Shown here one piece after another: positions 8,305 through 15,494 of a stretch of DNA of 15,494 nucleotides. The DNA lies in the NCBI GenBank assembly GCA_965262315.1, contig CBDHFJ010000002.1, positions 1 through 15,494 of the forward strand, given 5' to 3'. This DNA comes from JBCCFK01 sp965262315 (lineage in GTDB: Bacteria; Actinomycetota; Acidimicrobiia; Acidimicrobiales; UBA8592). How positions within the stretch are numbered: position 1 is the first letter of the stretch; every line of letters begins with the position of its first letter. The notes beneath the pieces are model-generated. The model saw only the letters and a list, made by a program, of their open reading frames with translations. It was not told the origin of the DNA and made no database searches. The position numbers were made by a program, and so were the translations under genes.

Positions 8305-11263
8305 TCAGTTCACCCCTTCCAGTTGGCTCGTGTCCGACGAAGAGCCGGCCACGGTCTGGACCATGCCGGCGCGCAGCAGCAGCGTCTGAAGCTTGTGCAG
8401 GGGCATCGGGCGGTAGAGGCCGTAACCCTGGAGCAGGTCCGCGCCGGCTTCGATCGCCACCCGCTCGTGTTCGGGTGTCTCGATGCCTTCGGCCACCACG
8501 GTGAGGTTTAGGTCGTGGGCCAGGCCGGTGACCGACTCGAGGATGATGCGGTCCGTGCCGCTCGTGAGCGCGTGTTCGACGAGCAGACGATCGAGCTTGA
8601 GCTGCGCGATCGGCAGGCCACGAAGATGGGCGAGCGATGTCCGGCCCTCGCCGAAGTCGTCGAGCGCCAGCTCCACCCCCAGCGCCGCGATGTCTGCGAT
8701 GTGGGAGCGCGTCGCGTTGTCCTCGGCCACGAGGCGCTCGCTGAGCTCGACCATCACACGGTGCGGCGGTGCCTCGCTCACCATGAGCGCGTCGGCCAGG
8801 TTGCCGACCACCGCGCGGGACTCGAGCTCGGCGGGGGAGACGTTGACCGCAAGGGTGAACGGCAGTTCGTCCGCGAGGCGGCACGACACGAGGGCTCGCA
8901 GGGCCTGACCGAAGATCCAGGCGTTGAGTTGTTCGACGCGGTTCCCGACCTCCGCGAGTTCGAGGATGGTCGCGGTGTTGACCGAGCCCATCTCTCGGTG
9001 GTGCCACCGCAGGAGGGCCTCGGCGCCCATGATGCGACCGGTGCTCGCCTCGACCAGCGGCTGGTACTCGAGGGACAGCTCGTCGCGTTCGAGCGCCTTC
9101 TTGAACTCCGCCGCCATGCGCCCGCGCCGGCGTTCGCCCTCGTCGAGGCGGGGGTGATACCACTCGGTGCGGCCCGCGCCGCCCGCCGCCTTGGCGGCGT
9201 ACATGGCCGCGTCTGCTCGGCGCAGCAGCTCGCTGTCGGTCACGCCGGGCTCCGGATGGGCGATGCCGATCGAGGTGGCCACCAGGGCCCGCTCACCGTT
9301 GAGGACGAAGGGGTCGACCAGGCAGGCGTGAAGTCGTGACGCGACCTCTCGGGCGACCTCTGGGGCGGGCACCGGGTCGAGGAGCACTGTGAACTCGTCG
9401 CCCCCGAGCCGTGCGACCAGCCCGGCCGATCCCACCGCCTCGGTGAGGCGTTCGGCCACTTCCCGCAGCAGCACGTCGCCGGCCTCGTGGCCGAGCGTGT
9501 CGTTGATCTGCTTGAACCCGTTCAGGTCGAGGAAGAGCACCACGTGTCGGCGCTTCGGGTCGGTCGCCTCGGCCAGCCCGCGTCGGAGCTCTTCCATGAA
9601 CAGTGCACGGTTGGGGAGGTCCGGTGAGCGCGTCGTGCGTGGCCTGATGCTCCAGCTCGTCGTGCATGGTCCGCAGCTCGGTCATGAGCTGGTTGTTCTG
9701 CAGCGCCACCGTGGCCTGGGCGCAGAGGAGTCGGAGGGCTTCGACCGCACCGGCCGGGATCTCGTCGCCACGGCGTTGCGCCGCGCGCAGGACGATGGTC
9801 GTGTCGTCGGCCTTCGAGAGGGTGATGCGGGTCACGCTCCGGAGGCCGGCCGCGGCGAGCGGCACGAACTCGGCGAGGTCGGGGTCGTCCTGGTCGACGA
9901 TCACCTCGCTCAGCTCGAGGTCTTCGTCGCGTAGCCCGCTGCCGGCGGTGCCAGGGGCCGGGATGCCGAGGTCGCCGCCGTGGCTGGCGACCACCTTCCA
10001 CGACCCGTCGGGGAGCTGGATGTGGACGTCGGCCGCGCCGTAGCCCAGCGTCTCGACGGAGTGGACCAGCGAGTCGAAGAGCTCGGTGCCGATCCTGTTG
10101 ATGTGCTGGCCGACCTGAGCGACGTGTTCGAGGAGGCGCCCGCGCTCGACCGCGTCGTCGGTCGCCCGGCGCTGGGTCACCACGTCCCCGACGAGCTGCT
10201 CGGCCAGGTACGCACCCGGGATGGCGACCAGCAGCAGCACACCCAGCTGGTCGAGCACCTTCTCCAGCTCGTCGATGATCTCGGCGACGGAGGCGTCGAG
10301 TCGGTTGAGGACCCAGAGCCGCAGCGTCAGCGTGATGGCTGCCATCGCCATCCAGTGCATGAGGGCGCCCGCCAGTCGGAACCGAACGGCGGCTTCGATG
10401 ATCGGGAGTGCGATCAGGACCCAGCCGATGCCGCCACCCCCCGTTGCGGTGATGAGGAGCACCACAAGAGCGGTGTCCGCGAGCAGCTCGAAGAGGTTGA
10501 GGGCGTCGGCTCGCTGGGGTTCTCGCCCCACGCGTGCGGAGATCAGGTTGATGAGGCCCAATCCAGCGCACGTGATCACCATGAGCTGCATGCGCGTGAG
10601 ATTGAACGCCTGCACCTCGAACCGCCCGGCGTCGAGGAAGAACTGGGTGACGATCATCAACCCGACCAGGAGCCGGACGCGCTGCACCGCCTTGTCCGCC
10701 AAGGTCGAGATGTGCCGGTCGGCGCGACTACGGCGCGTGGCCGCGAAGCTTCGAGCGGCGACCGCGACCGCGGCGACCGTCAGCACGCCGACGCCGCCGA
10801 GCGCGACGAGGTTGCCCTCCGACGCCCAGACCACCGGGAGGCCGATCAGCGGGACGACGAGGCGGCCGACGCCTCGGACCTGATCCACGGTCACGGGGTC
10901 GGTGTCGCGGGTCGGGTTGGCATCGCCCTGGGTGATGTAGAGCCGATCCTCATCGAGGACCTCGGCGACGCGGTGGGTGATGAGCTCGCCGTTGCCGGAC
11001 GGAGCGTCGAAGGTGATGACCGAGCGTTGGCCGAGCAACTCTCCCGCTGGGTGGGCGTCCACGACCAGCACGTCACCGGGGCGCAGGGTGGGCGACATCG
11101 AGCCGCTGGTGATGACGACGGGATCCCAGCCCGTCGTGAGGGCGACGATCCCGACCCAGGCGGCGAGCATGGCCACGATGTAGAGGTGGATCCAGGCCAC
11201 GAGGCTGATCACGTTGCCGGCGGCAGTGGTGCCCTGGCGGAGACGAGAGGGGGCCGTGGTCAT
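8305..11263 (-). CDS. SipW-type signal peptidase fused to membrane sensor, GAF-like, GGDEF and EAL domains (one frameshift)
   Basis: Joined across one frameshift this is 985 residues. Residues 20-45 are membrane segment 1. The outward peptidase domain has SGSMSPTL (nucleophile Ser55), ITHRV (His97) and TQGDAN (111-116). Segment 2 is about 153-171, then a basic loop, about six more membrane segments (198-357), a GAF-like domain (about 375-525), GGDEF (about 538-700, motif intact at 620-624) and EAL (about 715-965). The EAL domain keeps EALLRW (Glu748), the Asn of NVSP, DDFG (868-871), LKLDR, AEGIE (924) and LLQGY. The cyclase inhibitory RxxD site is absent. The upstream frame changes at THDALTG: removing one base near 9620 restores THDALTGLPNRALFMEEL. 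The ATG at 11263 overlaps the previous TGA, with GGAGG upstream. The protein would join signal-peptide cleavage to c-di-GMP synthesis and breakdown. Confidence 0.88.
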
Positions 11264-11820
11264 GGTTGGGCCTCCACCGTGAGGGTGAAGGTGGTGGTGA
11301 GCCCCTGCGCGCGGTCGTCGTCGGCAACGGACGCGCTGGCCCAGATGGCGACCTGGTCACCGGGGCGAGCCGAGACCATCACGGCCATCCCACGGTCGTA
11401 GGCGCCGTGGCTGCTCCACAGCCCGGCGAGCCGGCCGTCGAAGACCGGGGCCTCGGTCTCCGGCTGGTTCTCGCAGTCGTCGCCGAGGGTCACTCGGAGG
11501 TCGATGTACTCGTCCAGGCCGGTGCCCGAGGTGCGCTTGCCGTGCAGCCTCACCGAGGCCGGGAGGCTGCCGTCGTAGCTGACCAGCACACACCCCGTCA
11601 CCACTCGCCCCGGGTAGAGGCCGTCGTCCTCGAACAGCAGGTCGACCCGCGCGTCGGGCTGGCTGATCTCCACCTCGCCGGCCGCGAAGAAGCTGTCGCC
11701 CGACGTCGTGGCCGCAACGCGTGCCGTACTGGTGTCCACGGCGCTCCACACCACGGCGGCCGCGGCGGCGAGCACGACGACGGAACCCAGCACGCCCACG
11801 ACGAGCGTCCTGCGGCTCAT
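11260..11820 (-). CDS. SipW-dependent-type secreted protein (subfamily B, copy 1)
   Basis: A 186-residue protein with a short RR start and a hydrophobic segment at about 6-27, then a Thr/Ser-rich boundary and FFAAGEVEI, a diverged form of the SipW-substrate boundary. The mature part aligns by eye with the 8302-7688 product: PGR-V-x2-C-x2-V-x-Y-x-G, a D-x-R-V strand, a second cysteine (GDDCEN) and PVFDGRLAGL. It has two cysteines in all. The ATG at 11820 overlaps the TGA of the PilZ gene (ATGA), with GAGGGG upstream. Its TGA overlaps the ATG of the peptidase-GGDEF-EAL gene. It is probably a secreted subunit handled by that peptidase. Membership in the wider TasA/camelysin group rests partly on its paralogue and context. 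Confidence 0.8.
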   Translation of the reverse strand: MSRRTLVVGVLGSVVVLAAAAAVVWSAVDTSTARVAATTSGDSFFAAGEVEISQPDARVDLLFEDDGLYPGRVVTGCVLVSYDGSLPASVRLHGKRTSGTGLDEYIDLRVTLGDDCENQPETEAPVFDGRLAGLWSSHGAYDRGMAVMVSARPGDQVAIWASASVADDDRAQGLTTTFTLTVEAQP

Positions 11821-14776
11821 CCGTCCGCCCCCTCGGTCGGTGTGGCCGTTGGCTCCAGGGTCGGCGCGGGACCGGCGGTCGGGTCCGGGCCGGGCGTGGG
11901 GTCGGCGGTTGGTGCGGTCGGGTCCGGGTCGGGCGTGGGCTCGGGGGTGGTGCGGTCGGGTCCGGGTCGGGCGTCGGGTCGGCGGTTGGTGCGGTCGGGT
12001 CCGGGTCGGGTGAGGCGGCCGGCGTCGGCTCGCCGTCCTGTGTGGGCGTCGGCTCGGCCGTGGCCGAGGGGTCGGCTGGCACCGTGGGCGTCGGACCTGC
12101 GTCGGCTGTGGGCACGGAGACCGATGGGGTGCCGGCCGGGTTCGGTGTGGTCGGTGTCGGTTCCTGGCCCGGAGCCGACGATGGCGTGGCCGCGGGTGGA
12201 GCCGGCGTGGGAGCGGGGGTCAGATCGAGGCGGGTGATGGTGCCCGACGGCACGGTCATGCGGTGGTCGCCCGGCACGTCGAGCTTCACGATGCCGCCGT
12301 CGTCGAGCCGCAGGGTGATGCGGCCCGGCAGCACCTGCATCCCGTCCACGAAGGGCTCCCAGCCGGCTCCCCGTTCGATCTCGGTCACCGCGGCGCCCGG
12401 GTCGGCCACGAGCACGGCGAGGACGACCACGACATCGCCGTCGACGGCCTCGACCACGCTCACGCCTTCCCACGTGATCTCGACCGCCTCGATTCGAGGA
12501 TCCGGTGCGAGGGTCGTCCGTCCGGCGATCACCGTGGGCTCGGACCAGGCGTCGGTGAACGTCCTGATCTCCACGTCGAGGGGTTCAGCATTCGTGTCGA
12601 GGACCAGGACCGATCGGCCGGTCAACGTCACGGTCACGACGCCCCCGGAGGCGTCGCTCGACGTCCCGCCGATGCCGCCGAGAACGGCGCGGTAGCGGTC
12701 GGTGGGCGGCGATGGTGCGACGGCGACGCACCCCGCCGTGTCGGAGGAGCCGAGGAGCTCATCGCCGTCGGGTCCGACCCGACTCACCACGGCGTCGGCG
12801 ACGGGGTCGCCGTCGGTCGTGCGGACGCAGACCTGGGTGACCTGGAGCGTGTCGTCGGCCACCGCGACGCCGGCGCTCGGGCCCGCGATCAGTGCGGCGA
12901 CACCGGCAGCCACGGCGAAGCCCGTCATGCCCCGAACCGGTCGGCGGCTCGCCCCGAGGTCGATGTCGAGTCCGCCGGGGTCGACGACCGTCGGGCTGTG
13001 GTCGACGAACTCGATGGCGTGTCCGACGCCGCAGTAGCCGATCAGGGCGACACGAGCACTGGGGGAGAGGTTGGCGAACTCCAGGCCGACGCGGACGCGG
13101 CCCGACGGGTCAGCGGTGGCCGAGCGCACGTGCGCGGTGCCCACGACGTGCTCGGTGCCGCCCTCGAGCGAGGGGAGGGTGAGGTCGAAGGTGGCCAGAG
13201 AACCGACTGCGGGTGCGGCGTCGAGGAGGAGGCCGACGCCGCCGGGCGAGATGTCGACCGTGCGGGCGGTCGCCTCGCCCACCGAGATCGGCAGCGATGT
13301 CTCGAGGCGGGGAGCGGCGCGCCGCTGACGCCGCCGGGCCACGCCGAGCACGACATCGGCCAGCGGCACCAGCATCGCGAGCCCCGCGAGCAGGACCAGC
13401 ACCCGATCCGACGTCGCCAGGCGCGGCAGTGCATCCGGGCGGACGAGGGTCCAGCCGCGAGCGAGCAGGACCAGGTCGAGGGTCAGGATGGTCAACGCGA
13501 GCGGCCAGAGTGTGCCGAGCGCGCTCCGGAGCGGATGTCGGGACGTCGTGTGCCGTCCGCGCGGCGATCTCCCGAGCAGCGCGGCAGCGTCGGCCGGCAG
13601 CGTGCGCCACGCCTGGCGGGTCCAGTCGAGGGCACCCATGGCTCCCTCGGCGATGGCGCGGCGGGCCAGTGCCCGCAGCGAGGCGATGGTCAGCCAGGTG
13701 GCGGCGACGGTGGTCGACGCGGCGGTGAAGGGCAGGACACCGGTCATCATCACGATGCCCAGCAGCGCCACCTGGAGCAGCAGGCGCACCCCTGCCGTGG
13801 CGCTCAGGAGGTGGTGCAGTGCGCCGATCCGGCTGGCGGCAGATCGCTGGCCGCCGCGGAACACGCCGCCCGGCTTCCAGGCGCCTCGCCAGACCGCAGC
13901 GGTGCGGTCCTGCCTGGTGGCGAGATAGTCCGCCAAGGTGTCGGGCGCGATGCCGCGGATCAGGTCCCGTGGTTCGTAGGTCGACGAATACCCGGCGCCG
14001 AACAACGGGCCGTGGGCGGCGTCGGCGGTCGTTCGGGCGGCCTCGGGGAGCGACCTGGCGGCGTCGGTGCGGACGATCGATCCGGCACCTGACCAGGGGG
14101 CGACCCCGCGTGCGGCCAGTGCCGGACCCAACACGTCCCGGGTGAGGGCGTCCTGGTCCCGGCCGCCGCGCATGTGCGCGAGCGAGTCCGCGTTCAGCCA
14201 CGTGACCGCGACCTGGCACGTCGCCACCGTCGGGTCGTCGAACCGGGGCACCGTGGACGCGAGCAGGTCCGGCAAGACGACCTGGCCGGCGGTCAGCCAG
14301 AGCGCGAGCGGGGCGTCGAGTGCGGCCATTCGGTGCAGCACCGGTCCGGCTCCGACTTCCACGGTGGCGCCGAAGCGTTGCGCGACGGCGTCGAAGTCGA
14401 CGTCGTCGTCGACCACGACGATGGTCTCGCCCGCACCGCGTAGCGCGATCAGGGCGATGAGCGAACGTTCGAGCTCGGCTTCGGTCGCGCCGTCTGCGTC
14501 GATCAGGACCGGGACCCGTGGGAACGACCCCAGCTCGGCGGCCCTCGGAGCTTCTGCCTCGGGGTCGGTCCAGGCGGCCGAGATCAGGACGCCGAACCCG
14601 GCGAGTGCCCAGACCTCGGTGACCAGCAGGGGGATCGACAGCCACAGCATGCCGCCCGTCCCGAGCGTGGTCAGGCGCCATCCGACGTAGGCAACCCCGG
14701 CCAGGCAGGCCACCGCTGCGAGGGCGCGTTTCGTCCACCAGCGGGCGGACAGACGGGGAGAGATGGCGCTCGCCAT
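11817..14776 (-). CDS. BcsA-like membrane protein with degenerate glycosyltransferase and PilZ domain, Pro/Thr-rich tail (one frameshift)
   Basis: This has the fold order of bacterial cellulose synthase BcsA. Two N-terminal membrane segments (about 15-66) are followed by a GT2-like region (about 85-320), four membrane segments (about 330-478) and a PilZ domain (about 481-595) with an Arg-rich lead-in (RRRQRRAAPR) and DISPGG, the c-di-GMP-binding pattern. A last membrane segment (about 617-638) leads to an outer domain with two cysteines and a Pro/Thr/Asp tail. Catalytic motifs are damaged: the DxD position reads TAG in LWLTAGQVV, TED reads TAD, and QxxRW is not properly spaced. It is probably a c-di-GMP receptor rather than an active synthase. 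The start at 14776 has GAGGT four bases upstream; 14848 is longer but has a weak site. One missing base near 11948 puts the tail out of frame. Restored, the protein is 986 residues, ends in EGADG, and its TGA overlaps the next ATG. Confidence 0.82.
11878..12010 (-). repeat. 39-nt tandem repeat coding the Pro/Asp/Thr tail, with one 38-nt unit
   Basis: On the plus strand, units beginning GTCGGGTCCGGG start at 11878 (39 nt), 11917 (38 nt), 11955 (39 nt) and 11994 (partial). Each full unit codes 13 residues such as PDPDPTAPTADPT. The 38-nt unit lacks one base: GGGGGTGGTG stands where the others have GGCGGTTGGTG. That shifts the reading frame. The encoded tail is a flexible Pro-rich spacer outside the membrane, like those that cross cell walls. 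Confidence 0.85.
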
Positions 14777-14868
14777 CGAGACCTCGGGGACGGAACTGGG
14801 GACGGGTCGTCGGGGATGAGCCCTCGGACCCACGTACCCAATCGGCATCGACAGCCCCGATCTGAGGC

Positions 14869-14887
14869 GATCGGACGGCGTCCGATC
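14869..14887. promoter_or_regulatory. Perfect 9-bp-arm palindrome upstream of the PilZ gene
   Basis: GATCGGACG and CGTCCGATC are separated by a single G. The dyad sits in the 170-bp gap, about 92 bp upstream of the start at 14776 and 60 bp after the stop of the VCBS gene. The one-base centre suits a dimeric repressor or activator site better than an RNA hairpin, and no T-run follows. It is the only non-coding stretch over 100 bp in the window, so an operon promoter is expected here, but I could not pick out convincing -35/-10 boxes. Confidence 0.45.
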
Positions 14888-14946
14888 AGACCGGCACCGG
14901 TGTCACCAAGCGCCTCCGGACGTGGCCTGACCACCAAGGACCGGGG

Positions 14947-15494
14947 TCAGGAGTTGGACCACGTCCGGCTGGTGTCGTTGTCGTTCGCGGTGACGATGCC
15001 GAGGTCGCCGTCGCCGTCGAGGTCGGCGAGCACCAGGCCCTCGGTCTTGTTGCTCCCGAGTCGCTGGCCCGAGTCGGTGAACAGGCCACTGCCGTCATTC
15101 AGCCAGACCGAGTTCGCGTCGCTGTGGCTGCCGTACACGAGGTCGAGGTCGCCGTCGCCGTCGACGTCGCCGAGCGCGATCGCACGGCTGTCCGACAGGC
15201 CGAGCGTCTGCCCGGAGTCGGTGAACGTCCCGCTGCCGTCGTTGAGCCAGACGGTGTCGGGGTCGTTGTCACCGGCCACGGCGAGGTCGAGGTCGCCGTC
15301 GCCGTCGACGTCGCCCAGGGTGATCTCGCGGCTGTGGCCCGGGTCGAGCGTCTGGCCGGTGTCGGTGAAGGTGCCCGTGCCGTCGTTGAGCCAGACGGTG
15401 TCGGGGTCGTTGTCCTCGGCGAAGACCACGTCGAGGTCGCCGTCGCCGTCCAGGTCGCCGATGGCGACGTCACGGGTCGGTCCCGCGCCGAGCG
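14947..15494 (-). CDS. VCBS/FG-GAP repeat protein, C-terminal part (continues past the right edge)
   Basis: The frame is open to the right edge, so only the last 181 residues or so are visible. It has about three and a half copies of a 48-residue unit. Each carries GD(V/L)DGDGDLDL, a calcium-binding loop of the VCBS/FG-GAP type, followed by (T/S)VWLNDG(S/T)G-x-FTD(T/S)GQ(T/R)L. Such repeats form seven-bladed propellers in secreted or surface proteins. The last unit is diverged (DLGIVTANDNDTSRTWSNS), and the protein ends there in TGA at 14947. No C-terminal anchor or sorting motif is visible. It is separated from the PilZ gene by 170 bp, so it may be in another transcription unit while serving the same surface. 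Confidence 0.88.
   Translation of the reverse strand, partial: LGAGPTRDVAIGDLDGDGDLDVVFAEDNDPDTVWLNDGTGTFTDTGQTLDPGHSREITLGDVDGDGDLDLAVAGDNDPDTVWLNDGSGTFTDSGQTLGLSDSRAIALGDVDGDGDLDLVYGSHSDANSVWLNDGSGLFTDSGQRLGSNKTEGLVLADLDGDGDLGIVTANDNDTSRTWSNS
14950..15494 (-). repeat. 144-nt direct repeats coding the VCBS units
   Basis: The coding DNA repeats with a 144-nt period. A stretch of at least 36 bp beginning GCCGTCGTTGAGCCAGACGG on the plus strand occurs at 15237 and again, identical, at 15381. The unit nearest the stop is more diverged. Near-identical units suggest recent duplication or gene conversion, and they may cause assembly collapse. Confidence 0.8.

Noticed and set aside
9612..9626. Programmed ribosomal frameshift in the GGDEF-EAL gene
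   Set aside because: The needed shift skips one base at GGACCTCC, with no slippery run, stop codon or obvious stimulator. An indel is simpler.
11266..12237. Plus-strand frame with Gly/Ser/Val-rich repeats
   Set aside because: The repeats are the antisense reading of the Pro/Thr/Asp-coding 39-nt repeat. There is no start context or independent homology.
12263..14092. Plus-strand open frame of 609 codons opposite the PilZ gene
   Set aside because: Composition is typical of a shadow, and the opposite strand carries clear BcsA/PilZ features and a good start.
14777..14848. Longer start at 14848 for the PilZ protein
   Set aside because: The start at 14776 has GAGGT just upstream and gives a normal BcsA-like N-terminus. 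The extra 24 residues are polar and Pro/Arg-rich with a weak ribosome binding site.
14869..14887. Intrinsic terminator for the VCBS gene
   Set aside because: The palindrome has a one-base centre and no T-run on the minus strand, so an operator reading is preferred.
14777..14946. Sigma-70-like promoter for the operon
   Set aside because: Candidates such as TTGGTG have no acceptable -10 box at normal spacing. I could not support a specific site.
1..15494. CRISPR arrays, tRNA or rRNA genes, insertion sequences
   Set aside because: No short regularly spaced repeats with unique spacers, no tRNA or rRNA signatures and no transposase were seen. All repeats found are coding.

Overview
The window is very GC-rich bacterial DNA. 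Every supported gene lies on the minus strand, so the biological order runs from position 15494 down to 1. Long open frames on the plus strand are high-GC shadows. Base composition, tightly overlapping start and stop codons, and the mix of SipW-type secretion genes with DUF2341, LamG, CSLREA and VCBS surface modules suggest an actinobacterium, perhaps of the Acidimicrobiia (Ilumatobacter-like). That placement is inference only.

Layout in transcription order: (1) the C-terminus of a VCBS/FG-GAP calcium-loop repeat protein, entering from the right edge and ending at 14947; (2) a 170-bp intergenic stretch with a perfect dyad at 14869-14887; (3) a membrane protein with a degenerate BcsA-like glycosyltransferase region, a PilZ c-di-GMP-binding domain and a secreted Pro/Thr-rich tail (14776-11817, one frameshift); (4) a small SipW-dependent-type secreted protein, subfamily B (11820-11260); (5) a SipW-type signal peptidase fused to a membrane sensor, GAF-like, GGDEF and EAL domains (11263-8305, one frameshift); (6) a second subfamily B protein (8302-7688); (7) a TasA/camelysin-like protein, subfamily A (7691-7041); (8) a second SipW-type signal peptidase fused to its own SipW-like export segment and a large DUF2341/LamG ectodomain (7044-3490); (9) the most typical TasA/camelysin-like protein (3427-2801); (10) a large PKD/NHL/CSLREA/beta-helix adhesin running off the left edge (2770-1), interrupted by about nine frameshifts.

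Genes 3-8 are linked by 4-nt ATGA/GTGA overlaps or a 2-nt gap, and genes 8-10 by gaps of 62 and 30 nt, so they form one probable operon. Read together, they look like a self-contained surface-fibre or biofilm-matrix system. Secreted subunits with SipW-type signals are matched to two dedicated peptidases. A PilZ receptor, a cyclase domain and a phosphodiesterase domain place it under c-di-GMP control, and a peptidase and the c-di-GMP enzyme share one polypeptide. The symmetric order B-peptidase-B / A-peptidase-A suggests each peptidase serves its neighbouring subunits.

Sequence quality or gene decay matters here. Single-base indels break three genes. One lies in a 38-nt copy of a 39-nt repeat, one at the start of the GGDEF domain, and a dense cluster lies in the adhesin near the left edge.
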